Notes: a model not told the origin generated them from the letters alone. A stretch of DNA of 34,136 nucleotides from an uncultured Prevotella sp. (GCA_900555035.1 USJX01000028.1:1-34136); one strand, 5' to 3'. Shown: positions 5,607-13,966, counted from the stretch's first letter. A program made the numbers and translations.

Positions 5607-7826
5607 ATGAATGAAACAACTTTTAAATTCACATCCGAAGAAAAGGAACAGACACTCCAGATACTGGAGCGCCTGAGAAACGCCGTGGGCGACACGTTCA
5701 AGCCGGGCGATGAGCAGCATCTGCGTGAAGACATACAGCATGCCTTCATCAACCACCAGATTAAGCGCAACGTCTTCGGCATGAACCCTATACTCGCAGC
5801 CCTGCAGACAGCAGAAATCGCTGTGAACGAAATCGGTCTGAAACGAGACGGCGTCATCGCCATCCTGATGCAGACCAGCGTTATCGATGGCTATCAGACC
5901 ATCGAAGACATCCAGCAGAAATACGGTGATAGCGTAGCGCACATCATCAGCGGACTGCTCCGCATACACGACCTCTACAAGCGCAACCCGATCATCGAGA
6001 GTGAGAACTTCAGAAACCTGCTCATCTCTTTCTCGGAAGACATGCGCGTGATTCTCATCATGATAGCCGACCGCGTGAACGTGATGCGACAGATTCGCGA
6101 CACCGACCAGGAAGAGGCGAAGCACGAGGTGAGCGAGGAAGCCAGCTACCTCTATGCCCCACTCGCCCACAAGCTGGGTCTCTACAAGCTGAAGAGCGAG
6201 CTGGAAGACCTGAGCCTGAAGTATCTGGAGCACGATGCCTACTACATGATTAAGGAAAAGCTGAATGCCACCAAGGCTTCGCGCGATGCCTATATCGCCC
6301 GCTTCATCCAGCCTATCAAGGAAAAACTGGATGCTGCCGGACTGAAATATCACATGAAGGGACGCACCAAGAGCATCCACTCCATCTGGCAGAAGATGAA
6401 GAAGCAGAAGTGCGCCTTCGAGGGCGTATATGACCTCTTCGCCATCCGCATCATCCTCGATGCACCTAGAGCCATGGAATACATGCAGTGCTGGCAGACC
6501 TTCGCCCTGATTACAGATATGTATCAGCCGAACCCGAAGCGTATGCGCGACTGGCTCAGCGTGCCTAAGAGCAACGGATACGAGAGTCTGCACACCACCG
6601 TTCTGGGACCTGAGAACAAATGGGTGGAGGTGCAGATTAGAACCGAAAGAATGGACGATATTGCCGAACACGGACTCGCTGCACACTGGCGCTACAAGGG
6701 CATCAAGCAGGGAGAAGGAGGCATTGACGAATGGCTCGCCAACATCCGTGCCGCCCTGGAATGCAACGACGACCTGCAGCTGATGGACCAGTTTACCACC
6801 GACCTGAAGGAAGACGAGGTATATGTGTTCACCCCTAAGGGCGACCTGCTGAACTTCCCTAAGGGTGCCACGGTGCTCGACTTTGCCTACTACATCCATT
6901 CGCGCATCGGCAACACCTGCGTGGGCGGAAAAATCAACGGCAAGGCGGTGACCTTCCGCCAGGAACTGCACTCGGGCGACCAGGTGGAGATTCTCACCCA
7001 GAGCAACCAGAAGCCTAGAAGAGAATGGCTCAAGATAGCGCAGACCTCGAAGGCGAAGGCCAAGATTCGACTCGCCCTGAAGGAAACGCAGAAGAAGGAC
7101 GGACTCTATGCCAAGGAACTGCTGGAACGCCGATTCAAAAACCGCAAGATAGAGATAGACGAGAGTCTGATGGCCCGTACCATCAAGAAAATGGGCTACA
7201 AGGAGAACTCTGATTTCTACAAGGATGTGGCAGAAGAGAAACTCGACGTGAACACCGTGGTTGAGAAATACATTGAGGAGCGTGACCACGACCTCAACCT
7301 GAACAACGCCACAAAGCCTGCCGAGAGCGCCGAGAACTTCGCCTTCGAGAATCCTACCGAGGAACTCCTGAAGCAGAGCGACGACGTGCTGGTGATTGAC
7401 GAGCACCTGAAGGGCATCGACTTCGAGCTCTCCCACTGCTGCCACCCTATCTACGGCGACCCTATCTTCGGATTCGTGACCATCAGCAAGGGTATCAAGA
7501 TTCACCGCATCGACTGTCCTAACGCCAAGGAACTGCGCCGCCGTTTCGGTTATCGCATCGTGAAGGCGAAATGGAGCGGCAAGGGTACATCGAAGTATGC
7601 CATCACCCTGAGAATCATCGGAAATGATGATATCGGCATCGTGAGCAACATCACGAACATCATCTCGAAAGAGGATAAGCTCGTGATGAGAGGCATCAAC
7701 ATTTCATCAAAAGACGGCCTGTTCTCGGGCAATGTTACGGTGATGATTGATGATGCCGGCAAGACGGATGCACTGATCAAGAAACTGAGTGCCGTAAAGG
7801 GCGTAAAGCAGGTGACGAGAATATAA
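5607..7826 (+). CDS. relA: RelA-type (p)ppGpp synthetase (Rsh) with degenerate hydrolase domain
   Basis: This 739-residue long RelA/SpoT homologue makes the stringent-response alarmone from GTP/GDP and ATP. The N-terminal HD region (about 45-165) has lost its signature: the usual LLHD..ED becomes ILMQTSVIDG (87-95) and the upstream His is Asn60, so hydrolase activity is probably absent. The synthetase domain (about 250-355) is intact: GRTKSIHSI, YDLFAIRII with Asp276, NGYESLHTTV and VEVQIRT with Glu341. Its RMRD motif (312-315) is nearer the RxKD than the ExDD class. TGS (about 395-460), a Cys-containing CC/zinc-finger segment (SHCCHPIYGDP) and a C-terminal ACT domain follow. The start is supported by GGGAGGG about 10 nt upstream. 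A separate SpoT elsewhere is expected but not seen here. Confidence 0.93.
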   Translation: MNETTFKFTSEEKEQTLQILERLRNAVGDTFKPGDEQHLREDIQHAFINHQIKRNVFGMNPILAALQTAEIAVNEIGLKRDGVIAILMQTSVIDGYQTIEDIQQKYGDSVAHIISGLLRIHDLYKRNPIIESENFRNLLISFSEDMRVILIMIADRVNVMRQIRDTDQEEAKHEVSEEASYLYAPLAHKLGLYKLKSELEDLSLKYLEHDAYYMIKEKLNATKASRDAYIARFIQPIKEKLDAAGLKYHMKGRTKSIHSIWQKMKKQKCAFEGVYDLFAIRIILDAPRAMEYMQCWQTFALITDMYQPNPKRMRDWLSVPKSNGYESLHTTVLGPENKWVEVQIRTERMDDIAEHGLAAHWRYKGIKQGEGGIDEWLANIRAALECNDDLQLMDQFTTDLKEDEVYVFTPKGDLLNFPKGATVLDFAYYIHSRIGNTCVGGKINGKAVTFRQELHSGDQVEILTQSNQKPRREWLKIAQTSKAKAKIRLALKETQKKDGLYAKELLERRFKNRKIEIDESLMARTIKKMGYKENSDFYKDVAEEKLDVNTVVEKYIEERDHDLNLNNATKPAESAENFAFENPTEELLKQSDDVLVIDEHLKGIDFELSHCCHPIYGDPIFGFVTISKGIKIHRIDCPNAKELRRRFGYRIVKAKWSGKGTSKYAITLRIIGNDDIGIVSNITNIISKEDKLVMRGINISSKDGLFSGNVTVMIDDAGKTDALIKKLSAVKGVKQVTRI

Positions 7827-7827
7827 T

Positions 7828-7977
7828 CCCACAGATTTCACAGATTTACACAGATTTTTTCTGAGTCTGTCTATCATAAAGAAAAGGTTCAATTCCAAAG
7901 CAATGGAATTGAACCTTTTTTAATAGATAAATATATCTTGATTCCTGATATCTGTGTAAATCTGTGAAATCTGTGGG
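7828..7977. repeat. 28-30-bp inverted repeat (intergenic palindromic element, copy 2)
   Basis: The left arm 7828-7857 is identical to the left arm at 3102-3131. The right arm 7950-7977 is its perfect reverse complement over 28 bp. Here the arms enclose a separate terminator hairpin (7882-7921). The element starts 2 bp after the relA stop and lies between convergent relA and the TPR gene, the same context as copy 1. Confidence 0.9.
7882..7921 (+). terminator. Terminator of relA inside the palindromic element
   Basis: AAAGGTTCAATTCCA pairs with TGGAATTGAACCTTT around a 6-nt AAGCAA loop, a perfect 15-bp stem followed by a T run. A-rich bases on the 5' side make it plausible in both directions. 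Confidence 0.9.
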
Positions 7978-8043
7978 ACTAAAAAATAATCCGTGAGACT
8001 AAAAAAGTAATCCGTGGGACTAAAAAAGTAATCCGTGGGACTT
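7969..8043. repeat. Direct repeats (T)AATCCGTGGGACTAAAAAA, copy 2 array
   Basis: Four units of about 20-22 bp follow the palindrome (near 7969, 7988, 8010 and 8031), with variants CTGTGGGACT, CCGTGAGACT and CCGTGGGACT separated by A-rich linkers. This is the same unit as at 3171-3243. A degenerate trailing copy (AATCTGCGGGA, about 8053-8063) runs up to the TPR gene stop at 8069-8067. Confidence 0.85.
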
Positions 8044-8066
8044 AAAATATTCAATCTGCGGGATTA

Positions 8067-10091
8067 TTATTTCGCCTTATTCAATCGCTTGATTACCGAG
8101 TAAGCATCATACAAGCCCAGCTCTCCAGCCTTGGAGAGATCCTGGATGCCTGCCTGCTTGTTGCCACTCTTGGCACGGGCAATACCTCTATTATAATAAG
8201 CCTCAGCCAGACGATTATCAATCTTCAGGGCGATGCTATAGTCATCTATCGCCTTTGAAAGCTCGTTTCTGCCGGCATGCAGATTACCTCTGTTATAATA
8301 GATGTAGGCATTGTTGCTGTTCAGGCGGATGGCATCGCTGAAATCGGCCTCGGCAGAATGGATATTCACCACGCCCTTGCCCTCAGCCTTGTTGAACTCG
8401 TCCATCTCAGCCTGGCATACGGCACGCTGCCAGTAAGCCAACGCATTCTTATCATCCAAAGATATATAATAGGTGAAATCGCTGATGGCTGCCTCGAAAT
8501 CGCGAAGCACACTGTGGGCGATGGCTCGACGCATGAGAATCATCTTCTTCTGCTCGATATCCTTTGCCACACTCAGCTCTGCCGAGAGCTTATCTATCAG
8601 AGAGAATATCTTCATGGAACCATTCTCATCCAACTGCTCCTTGGAGCATACGATATACACCTTATCAGAAGTCTTTCCCTTAGCGGCAGCAGCCTTGGAG
8701 CCTGATGCAGAAGTGCCTGAAGCAAGAGCACTAAGCTGCTGGTTCAAATCCTCCACAGCCTTATCGAACGCCTGTACCCCACTCACATTCTGTGCATTAG
8801 GGAAATAAGAGAGCTGGAACATAGGCAGATAGTTGGTTTCCACCTGGCGGTTCTGCACCCTGCCACGATACTCACTCTTGTAATTGTGCTCATACTTCGG
8901 CTCATCATCCACCACGAGCGAAGCAAACTTATCCGGGTCTATCTCCGAACGCTTGCGCATCTCCTTCTTGGTCTTCGCACTCCAGCGAGGCTGAATGCCG
9001 ATGTGCTTGTTCATCTGCGCCTTGAAGATGCGGAACTCATCCATCTCAGCCTTTGCCGTCATACCCAGGCGGCGATAGCAGCGGGCACGATAGGAAAGAC
9101 CCGTCCAGAAGTTTGGAAACTGCCCGATAACCGTAGAATAATCTCGGATAGCTGCCTTCAAGTTACCCGTCTTATCGTGCAGCAGGGCACGGTTGAAGAT
9201 GGCCATGAAGTTCTTCGGCTCCATCTTGATGACGAAGTCGAAATCGGTGATGGCACGGTTGTCATCGCCCAACTGCACACGCATCAGACCACGGTTGTAA
9301 TGAGCCAGGAAATTGTTGGGATCAAGGTCGATGGCAGCATCATAGTCGCTCATCGCACCTCGTAAATTGTTGATGTTGATACGAGCCAACGCACGGTTGA
9401 TGTAACTGTTTACGTTATTTGGCTTAAAATGGAGTGACTTGGTGAGCGCCTCATCAGCCGTTTTCCATTCCTTTCGGGCCAGTGCCATATAGGCACGTGT
9501 GGTCCATGCATCTCCATCATAAGGATTCAGCTTGAGGCTCTGGTCGAGCCATTTCTCCGCCTGCACGGTATCCTTCTGGTGCAGATACACTTCCGCCTTC
9601 AGTGAATAGGCATTGGAATATTCCTTCCATTTGGTGATGATGGTATCCAGCTGCAGCTGCGCCTTGTCGTAATGCTTCTCCTCCATGAGGCAGAGTGCGC
9701 GGTTGAACCAGTAGTTGCGGTTGCGCGGTTCCAGGCGGATGGCTGCATCGTAATCGGCGATGGCATCGGAGAAACGGTTCTGGCGGATACGGCAGATGGC
9801 ACGCAAGTCGTAGATATCGTTGATATAGGGATTGAGGTTCAACGCCTCAGAGGCATCGCTCTCAGCACCCATGTAATCATCGAGATTGAATTTGGCAACA
9901 CTGCGGTAATACCAAGGCTCATAGAGATAAGGCTTGGCACCGATGGCTAGATTAAAATACTTAATGGAAAGAACGAAGTCCTCGTAATACAAGGCACTTC
10001 TGCCGGCCGTGACGAGCCGGTCAACTCTATATTGCGCCGATGCCGACAAAGCGGTCAGCATCAGCACAAAAGTGAAAATAAACTTTTTCAT
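8067..10091 (-). CDS. Exported tetratricopeptide-repeat protein
   Basis: The product has 674 residues. A signal peptide (MKKFIFTFVLMLTALSASA, likely cleaved before Gln20) directs it to the periplasm. Two blocks of TPR repeats follow, at about 25-360 and 490-670, with typical A..YNRG.....G....A..D....I...P periodicity (for example FLAHYNRGLMRVQLGD and NAYIYYNRGNLHAGRN). They are joined by a charged, Ser/Ala-rich linker containing GTSASGSKAAAAKGK. TPR arrays act as protein-protein scaffolds; no enzymatic domain is visible and the partner is unknown. The start overlaps the def stop by 4 nt (ATGA), so it is translationally coupled and last in the SPOR-ruvX-def-TPR operon. It ends at the second repeat array. 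Confidence 0.9.
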   Translation of the reverse strand: MKKFIFTFVLMLTALSASAQYRVDRLVTAGRSALYYEDFVLSIKYFNLAIGAKPYLYEPWYYRSVAKFNLDDYMGAESDASEALNLNPYINDIYDLRAICRIRQNRFSDAIADYDAAIRLEPRNRNYWFNRALCLMEEKHYDKAQLQLDTIITKWKEYSNAYSLKAEVYLHQKDTVQAEKWLDQSLKLNPYDGDAWTTRAYMALARKEWKTADEALTKSLHFKPNNVNSYINRALARININNLRGAMSDYDAAIDLDPNNFLAHYNRGLMRVQLGDDNRAITDFDFVIKMEPKNFMAIFNRALLHDKTGNLKAAIRDYSTVIGQFPNFWTGLSYRARCYRRLGMTAKAEMDEFRIFKAQMNKHIGIQPRWSAKTKKEMRKRSEIDPDKFASLVVDDEPKYEHNYKSEYRGRVQNRQVETNYLPMFQLSYFPNAQNVSGVQAFDKAVEDLNQQLSALASGTSASGSKAAAAKGKTSDKVYIVCSKEQLDENGSMKIFSLIDKLSAELSVAKDIEQKKMILMRRAIAHSVLRDFEAAISDFTYYISLDDKNALAYWQRAVCQAEMDEFNKAEGKGVVNIHSAEADFSDAIRLNSNNAYIYYNRGNLHAGRNELSKAIDDYSIALKIDNRLAEAYYNRGIARAKSGNKQAGIQDLSKAGELGLYDAYSVIKRLNKAK

Positions 10092-10648
10092 CGACGAATC
10101 TTAGTACGATAGCTGCAGCGGAACTTGCCCTTGATGATGTTCTTGAGCTTTCCTGCAATCATGTTCTTGCGAAGTGGCGATACACGGTCAACGAACATGG
10201 TTCCCTCCAAGTGGTCGAACTCATGCTGCATAACGCGGGCCAGATAACCCGTAACCCATTCATCATGCTCCTGGAACTGCTCGTCCATATACTTCACGTG
10301 GATGCGTGTAGGGCGAACCACCTTCTCGTTGATGCCTGGGATAGAGAGGCAACCCTCGTCAGAAGAATCCTTCTCTGCCTCCTCATCATACTCCAAGATA
10401 TGCGGATTGATAAAGGCATGACGGAATCCCTTATACTCAGGAAAATCTTCGCTGAGCACATCCAGGTCGATGACCACCAGTCGGATGGCCAAGCCAATCT
10501 GCGGCGCAGCCAAGCCGATGCCATTGCTGGAATCGAGGGTTTCGTACATATTATTAATCAACTCCTTGAGTTCAGGGTAATCTGGAGTAATATCTTCAGC
10601 CACTTTTCTCAAAACAGGCTGACCATAAATATAAATTGGTAAAATCAT
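10088..10648 (-). CDS. def: Peptide deformylase
   Basis: This metalloenzyme removes the N-formyl group from nascent proteins. All three diagnostic motifs are present in 186 residues: GIGLAAPQ (43-50), EGCLSIP with metal-ligand Cys100, and QHEFDHLEG with His142, catalytic Glu143 and His146. It overlaps ruvX upstream and the TPR gene downstream by 4 nt each (ATGA), indicating a tightly coupled operon. The C-terminus is basic (GKFRCSYRTKIRR). Confidence 0.97.
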   Translation of the reverse strand: MILPIYIYGQPVLRKVAEDITPDYPELKELINNMYETLDSSNGIGLAAPQIGLAIRLVVIDLDVLSEDFPEYKGFRHAFINPHILEYDEEAEKDSSDEGCLSIPGINEKVVRPTRIHVKYMDEQFQEHDEWVTGYLARVMQHEFDHLEGTMFVDRVSPLRKNMIAGKLKNIIKGKFRCSYRTKIRR

Positions 10649-11058
10649 CTTCTTGATTGCATAAAATCCTGTAATATGATGGTAGCACTAATCTCATCTA
10701 CCAATCCTTTGTTTTCTCTTCTCGCCTTCTTCTTCACTCCGCCGTCTATCATCGCCCTATGGGCAAGTACGGACGTGAATCGCTCATCGTAATACTCGAT
10801 AGGAACCTCGGGATGGGCCTTGCGCCAGCGATTGTAGAAATTCTCCACTCGCGCCAGGTTCTCACTAGGCTGCCCGTTGGGCTGAGTAGGTTTTCCGATG
10901 ACAATGCGTTCCACCTGCTCCTTCTGGATGTAGGCTTCGCAAAACTCGAAGAGTTCAGACGTAGCAACAGTTGCCAACCCATTTGCAATAATCTGCAATG
11001 GGTCGGTAACTGCCAGTCCGGTACGTTTCTTACCGTAATCTATTGATAAAATTCGCAT
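10645..11058 (-). CDS. ruvX: RuvX/YqgF family Holliday-junction-resolvase-like nuclease (pre-16S rRNA processing)
   Basis: The product is a 137-residue RNase H-fold protein. The N-terminal MRILSIDYGKKRTGLAV carries the catalytic Asp7. VIGKPTQPNGQPSE, YDERFTSVLA and the C-terminal ENKGLVDEISATIIL are the other conserved blocks. YqgF-family proteins take part in 16S rRNA 5'-end maturation and related nucleic acid processing. Its stop overlaps the def start by 4 nt. The SPOR lipoprotein gene lies 39 nt upstream on the same strand. Confidence 0.95.
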   Translation of the reverse strand: MRILSIDYGKKRTGLAVTDPLQIIANGLATVATSELFEFCEAYIQKEQVERIVIGKPTQPNGQPSENLARVENFYNRWRKAHPEVPIEYYDERFTSVLAHRAMIDGGVKKKARRENKGLVDEISATIILQDFMQSRR

Positions 11059-11097
11059 TCAAACGAAATTTCAAAATCTTGGTGAAACGCTAGAATA

Positions 11098-11574
11098 TTA
11101 CTTCTTCAAGAGCAACCAAGCATCTGGATACTTGCTAGCACGGAACTTGTTGCGGCTCTTAACAGCGCTAGACTTATCTACGAATGTAGCTGCGACAACG
11201 CGATACATGTTGCGCTCGCTGTTGTAAGCGATCTGAGAATCGTAACCAGCGCTCTTCAATGTGCTAGCCAAGCCCTCTGCGTTAGACTTGAGAGAGAAAG
11301 AACCAACAACAACGCTGTAGTTCTGAAGGCCAGAACCAGAGATGAGATCCAAGTTCTCCTGGCGAACAGTAGCATTGTCAACCTCTGTAGCTGTGCTCTC
11401 AGTAGGAGTAGTTGTCTCCAATGGAGTAACGACCTCAGGAGCTACCTCCTGCTGAGTCTCCTGCTGCTGAGCCTTCTCATACGCCTTCTTATAAGCGCTC
11501 TCCTTAGATGATCCACAACTTGCGAGTGCCAAAACTGCACACAAACCTAAACTGAAAACTGATAATTTCTTCAT
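11098..11574 (-). CDS. SPOR-domain lipoprotein
   Basis: The product has 158 residues from the ATG at 11574. The frame is open further upstream, but only this start gives a lipoprotein signal (MKKLSVFSLGLCAVLALASC, lipobox LASC). A Glu/Gln/Thr-rich linker (about 30-75) leads to a C-terminal SPOR domain (about 85-158: YSVVVGSFSLKSNAEGLA ... MYRVVAATF). SPOR domains bind denuded peptidoglycan glycans, often at division sites, so an envelope-anchored septal or peptidoglycan role is likely. It is first in the operon with ruvX, def and the TPR gene. No consensus promoter was found in the AT-rich 11575-11800 region. Confidence 0.9.
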   Translation of the reverse strand: MKKLSVFSLGLCAVLALASCGSSKESAYKKAYEKAQQQETQQEVAPEVVTPLETTTPTESTATEVDNATVRQENLDLISGSGLQNYSVVVGSFSLKSNAEGLASTLKSAGYDSQIAYNSERNMYRVVAATFVDKSSAVKSRNKFRASKYPDAWLLLKK

Positions 11575-11623
11575 AATTGCTTTTAAAATTGTATTGATGT
11601 TTATAATGTTATTTATATACTTC

Positions 11624-11640
11624 ACCTTATTATATATAGG
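11624..11640 (-). repeat. Dispersed motif CCTATATATAATAAGGT
   Basis: The minus strand reads CCTATATATAATAAGGT. The core ATATATAATAAGGT recurs on the minus strand at 1053-1066 and 28214-28227, with a variant at 28232-28250. It lies in the 389-bp spacer between the SPOR and YtxH genes, upstream of the SPOR gene. Confidence 0.5.
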
Positions 11641-11830
11641 CACCCATGCTGCATATTTCAAGAGCTATACTGCCACTTTTCCAAGAGCAATACTGCCATT
11701 TTTTAAGTGTAATACAGGCACAGTGCGCTTTTATTCTGCGAAAATACAAAATATTTTGCTAAGAAAGAAAGGTTTATCACATAAAGTTTGTTAAAGAGAC
11801 ACATTTAACGAAAAATTAAGAATTAAAAAC

Positions 11831-11860
11831 TTGTTTTTTGGAGAAATATTAGTATATTTG
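11831..11860 (+). promoter_or_regulatory. Promoter of the YtxH operon
   Basis: TTG at 11831-11833 is followed after 19 bp by TATATTTG at 11853-11860, a complete Bacteroidetes promoter. The resulting 5' UTR to 11964 is about 95 nt. Confidence 0.75.
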
Positions 11861-11963
11861 CAGTTGAAAAGCAAAAAAAGCACAAGAGGCGTCCTAGTGT
11901 GTCTCTGCGCAATTTCGGCTATCAACAACTATATAATTGTATAACATTTAAAACTTAAGAATT

Positions 11964-12176
11964 ATGAAGGCATTAGGTTACATTGGTGCATTCCTTGGCG
12001 GCGCTATCGCAGGTACAGCACTCGGTATGATTTTTGCTCCTGAGAAGGGAGAAGACACACGCAGCAAGATTGCTGGTGCAGTGGATGATTTTTGCAAGAA
12101 GCACGACATCAAGTTGAGCCGCAAAGATGTGGACGACCTGGTTGACGACATCAAGGATGCAGCTCCTGAAGTATAA
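11964..12176 (+). CDS. YtxH domain-containing protein
   Basis: The product is 70 residues. One glycine-rich N-terminal membrane helix (GYIGAFLGGAIAGTALGMIF) is followed by the APEKGEDTRSKI motif typical of YtxH proteins and an acidic helical tail (DDLVDDIKDAAPEV). The family is linked to envelope and general stress in other bacteria, but its molecular role is unknown. It is first in a three-gene operon with a holin-like and a 98-aa protein; the next gene starts 32 bp later. Confidence 0.85.
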   Translation: MKALGYIGAFLGGAIAGTALGMIFAPEKGEDTRSKIAGAVDDFCKKHDIKLSRKDVDDLVDDIKDAAPEV

Positions 12177-12208
12177 CATCAAGAGATAAACTTTATCAAG
12201 CGATAAGG

Positions 12209-12559
12209 ATGTTTTCTAGTGACAAGAATGTAGAAACCATCGGGCAGCTCGTAGAGGTGCTCAAGCATTACATCGGGCTTCAGTCAGAGTACATGAAGCT
12301 CGATGTCGTGGATAAGGTGGTCAGGTTGATTACGGCAATTGCCATCTGCTTTCTGCTGCTCACCCTGCTTGCCATATCAATGATATATCTTTCGTTTGCT
12401 GCCGCATTCGCCCTGGCCGACTATGTGGGCTTGGCACCTGCTTTCTGCATCGTGGCGGGAGCATTTTTATTGATATTGGTACTCTTCATCCTGTTCCGAC
12501 ACCAGTGGATCGAGAAACCTCTGGTGAAATTCCTGGCGAGCCTCCTCATGCAAAAATAA
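12209..12559 (+). CDS. Holin-X/phage-holin-superfamily-like membrane protein
   Basis: The product has 116 residues: a soluble N-terminal helix (about 1-40, VEVLKHYIGLQSEYMKL) and two long hydrophobic helices (about 44-72 and 76-102) ending in a short basic tail. Size, topology and position directly after a YtxH gene fit the putative Holin-X family seen in Bacteroidetes stress operons. No phage genes are nearby, so a lytic role is not implied. The next gene starts 12 bp downstream. Confidence 0.7.
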   Translation: MFSSDKNVETIGQLVEVLKHYIGLQSEYMKLDVVDKVVRLITAIAICFLLLTLLAISMIYLSFAAAFALADYVGLAPAFCIVAGAFLLILVLFILFRHQWIEKPLVKFLASLLMQK

Positions 12560-12571
12560 CACCTGAGCATT

Positions 12572-12868
12572 ATGATGACAAACGAGCAAAACAACCAAGA
12601 CAAGTTCTTGGAAGCTGGCGACTGCCAGATGGAGTACAGAAGCCTCAACGACATCAGACTGCGCAAGGAGTCGCTCCGCAAGAGCATTGAGGCTGACGAC
12701 AAGAAGATCAAGACCCTGTGGAACTCTCTCTTCACCAAGCCAGATGCCTTCTCAAAGGATGCAAGTAAGGGCAAGAGAATATCAAGCATGATTTCCATTG
12801 GTGCTGGAGCTTTCGATGGAGCGCTTCTGGCATGGAAGCTATATCGGAAATTCAAGAGAAAGAAATAA
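12572..12868 (+). CDS. Hypothetical 98-aa protein, third gene of the YtxH operon
   Basis: The product is a charged, helical protein (LNDIRLRKESLRKSIEADD) with a moderately hydrophobic stretch near residues 70-90 (SMISIGAGAFDGALLAWKLY) and a basic C-terminus (KFKRKK), so it may be membrane-associated. A second ATG at 12575 is equally plausible. The tight spacing to the holin-like gene and the terminator just after it support one transcript. I do not recognise a functional family. Confidence 0.75.
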   Translation: MMTNEQNNQDKFLEAGDCQMEYRSLNDIRLRKESLRKSIEADDKKIKTLWNSLFTKPDAFSKDASKGKRISSMISIGAGAFDGALLAWKLYRKFKRKK

Positions 12869-12872
12869 GAAG

Positions 12873-12898
12873 TGCGGCTTAACAGGCCGCATTTTTTG
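12873..12898 (+). terminator. Terminator of the YtxH operon
   Basis: TGCGGC (12873-12878) pairs with GCCGCA (12886-12891), followed by TTTTTT, 5 bp after the operon's last stop codon. Confidence 0.85.
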
Positions 12899-12965
12899 TG
12901 TCTATACTACTCTTATATTAGAGAGCATGAAGGGGGATAAAAAGTGAGTTTGAAGGGGATAAAAC

Positions 12966-13030
12966 AAAAAAAGGGTCACCGCCGTGACCCATTACCTTGT
13001 TAACCTTAAATCTAATACTATGAAAAACAC
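12966..13030 (-). ncRNA. Predicted small RNA, about 65 nt
   Basis: On the minus strand a complete promoter (13036-13066) would start transcription near 13029-13030. About 40 nt later comes a perfect 7-bp stem, GGGTCAC (12990-12984) with GTGACCC (12979-12973), GGCG loop, followed by seven T. No protein gene lies between or immediately beyond. Promoter, short body and intrinsic terminator are the hallmarks of a stand-alone sRNA. The body includes TTTAAGGTTAACAAGG, single-stranded by eye. I cannot assign an Rfam family. Confidence 0.55.
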
Positions 13031-13035
13031 ACATG

Positions 13036-13066
13036 CAAATATAGAAATAATCTACGAACCCTGCAA
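13036..13066 (-). promoter_or_regulatory. Promoter of the predicted sRNA
   Basis: The minus strand has TTG at 13066-13064 and TATATTTG at 13043-13036, with a 20-bp spacer. The match to the Bacteroidetes consensus is exact. Confidence 0.7.
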
Positions 13067-13201
13067 GCTTTTTCCAAGAAAAGTGCATCTATTTAACTCT
13101 TATTAATTATATATGTAGCGTATTTTTATTTATTTCAATTCTGTTAAGACTTTCTTTTTCAAAACCTGTGCAAAAAGAGAATCTCAATTGTTCTATTTTT
13201 A

Positions 13202-13966
13202 TCACAACACCAATCCATCATAGGCAAACCGGAAGCCTTCGGGCAACTGGGCATTGGCAGCATCATGCAAACCTATCTGATGGGTTACATGGGTGAGGCA
13301 AGTTTGCTTCGCTCCTATCCTGCGAGCTACCCTGATGGCATCAGCCACCAACTGATGGCTATGGTGCGGCTTATCGAAGCGGAGGGCATTGATCACCAAA
13401 GTCTCCACCCCTTCCAGGTAAGCATACTCTTCATCGCTCATCGACTTCATATCCGTGATATAGGCAAACTTCCCGAAACGATAGCCCAGGATAGGCATCT
13501 TGTCGTGCATCACCCGGATAGGCATAAACTCGATGTCGCCTATCCGATAGGTATGGTGCGGCTCGATGGTATGGAGCTTCAGCTTCGGTGCCCCCGGATA
13601 GAGTTTCTCGGCATCTTTCGGAAAACAGTAGGGCATGGTATGCGGCAGGGCATCCGTAACCAGTTTGTCACCATAGATATTGATATCACCAAACACGCAG
13701 AAGCCTCGCAAATCATCTATGCCTCCTACGTGATCATAATGGATATGAGTAATCAGCACACCATCTATCTTGCGGAACGGCACACGCAGGAGCTGCTGAC
13801 GGATATCAGGTCCCGCATCTATCAGGATTCGAGTTTTCTCCGTTTCTATCAACGCTGCACAGCGCAAGCGATTGTCGCGCGGATCCTTGCTGCGGCATAC
13901 CTCACAATTACAACCTAAAACAGGAACACCACTCGATGTTCCTGTTCCCAATAAAGTTACCTTCAT
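13202..13966 (-). CDS. MBL-fold metallohydrolase, PhnP-like
   Basis: The product has 254 residues of the metallo-beta-lactamase superfamily. The di-metal motif THIHYDHVGG is at about residues 73-82. The N-terminus LLGTGTSSGVPVLGCNCEVC with following Asp/Arg residues matches the phosphoribosyl cyclic phosphodiesterase/PhnP-like group, which has an extra zinc site. Later metal ligands appear in IRVMHDKMPI and CLTHVTHQIG. The substrate here is not known; no phn genes are nearby. It lies 58 bp downstream of murB on the same strand and is probably co-transcribed. Confidence 0.88.
   Translation of the reverse strand: MKVTLLGTGTSSGVPVLGCNCEVCRSKDPRDNRLRCAALIETEKTRILIDAGPDIRQQLLRVPFRKIDGVLITHIHYDHVGGIDDLRGFCVFGDINIYGDKLVTDALPHTMPYCFPKDAEKLYPGAPKLKLHTIEPHHTYRIGDIEFMPIRVMHDKMPILGYRFGKFAYITDMKSMSDEEYAYLEGVETLVINALRFDKPHHSHQLVADAIRVARRIGAKQTCLTHVTHQIGLHDAANAQLPEGFRFAYDGLVL

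Noticed and set aside
5574..7505. A 643-aa open frame antisense to relA
   Set aside because: It is a shadow of the well-supported relA gene, with low-complexity Leu/Val/His composition and no recognisable domain.
11594..11794. A 66-aa plus-strand ORF in the SPOR-YtxH spacer
   Set aside because: It has AT-rich composition, no promoter or RBS, and covers the dispersed ATAATAAGGT motif.
12209..12559. Prophage holin
   Set aside because: There is no endolysin, structural or integrase gene nearby; the YtxH context points to a host operon.
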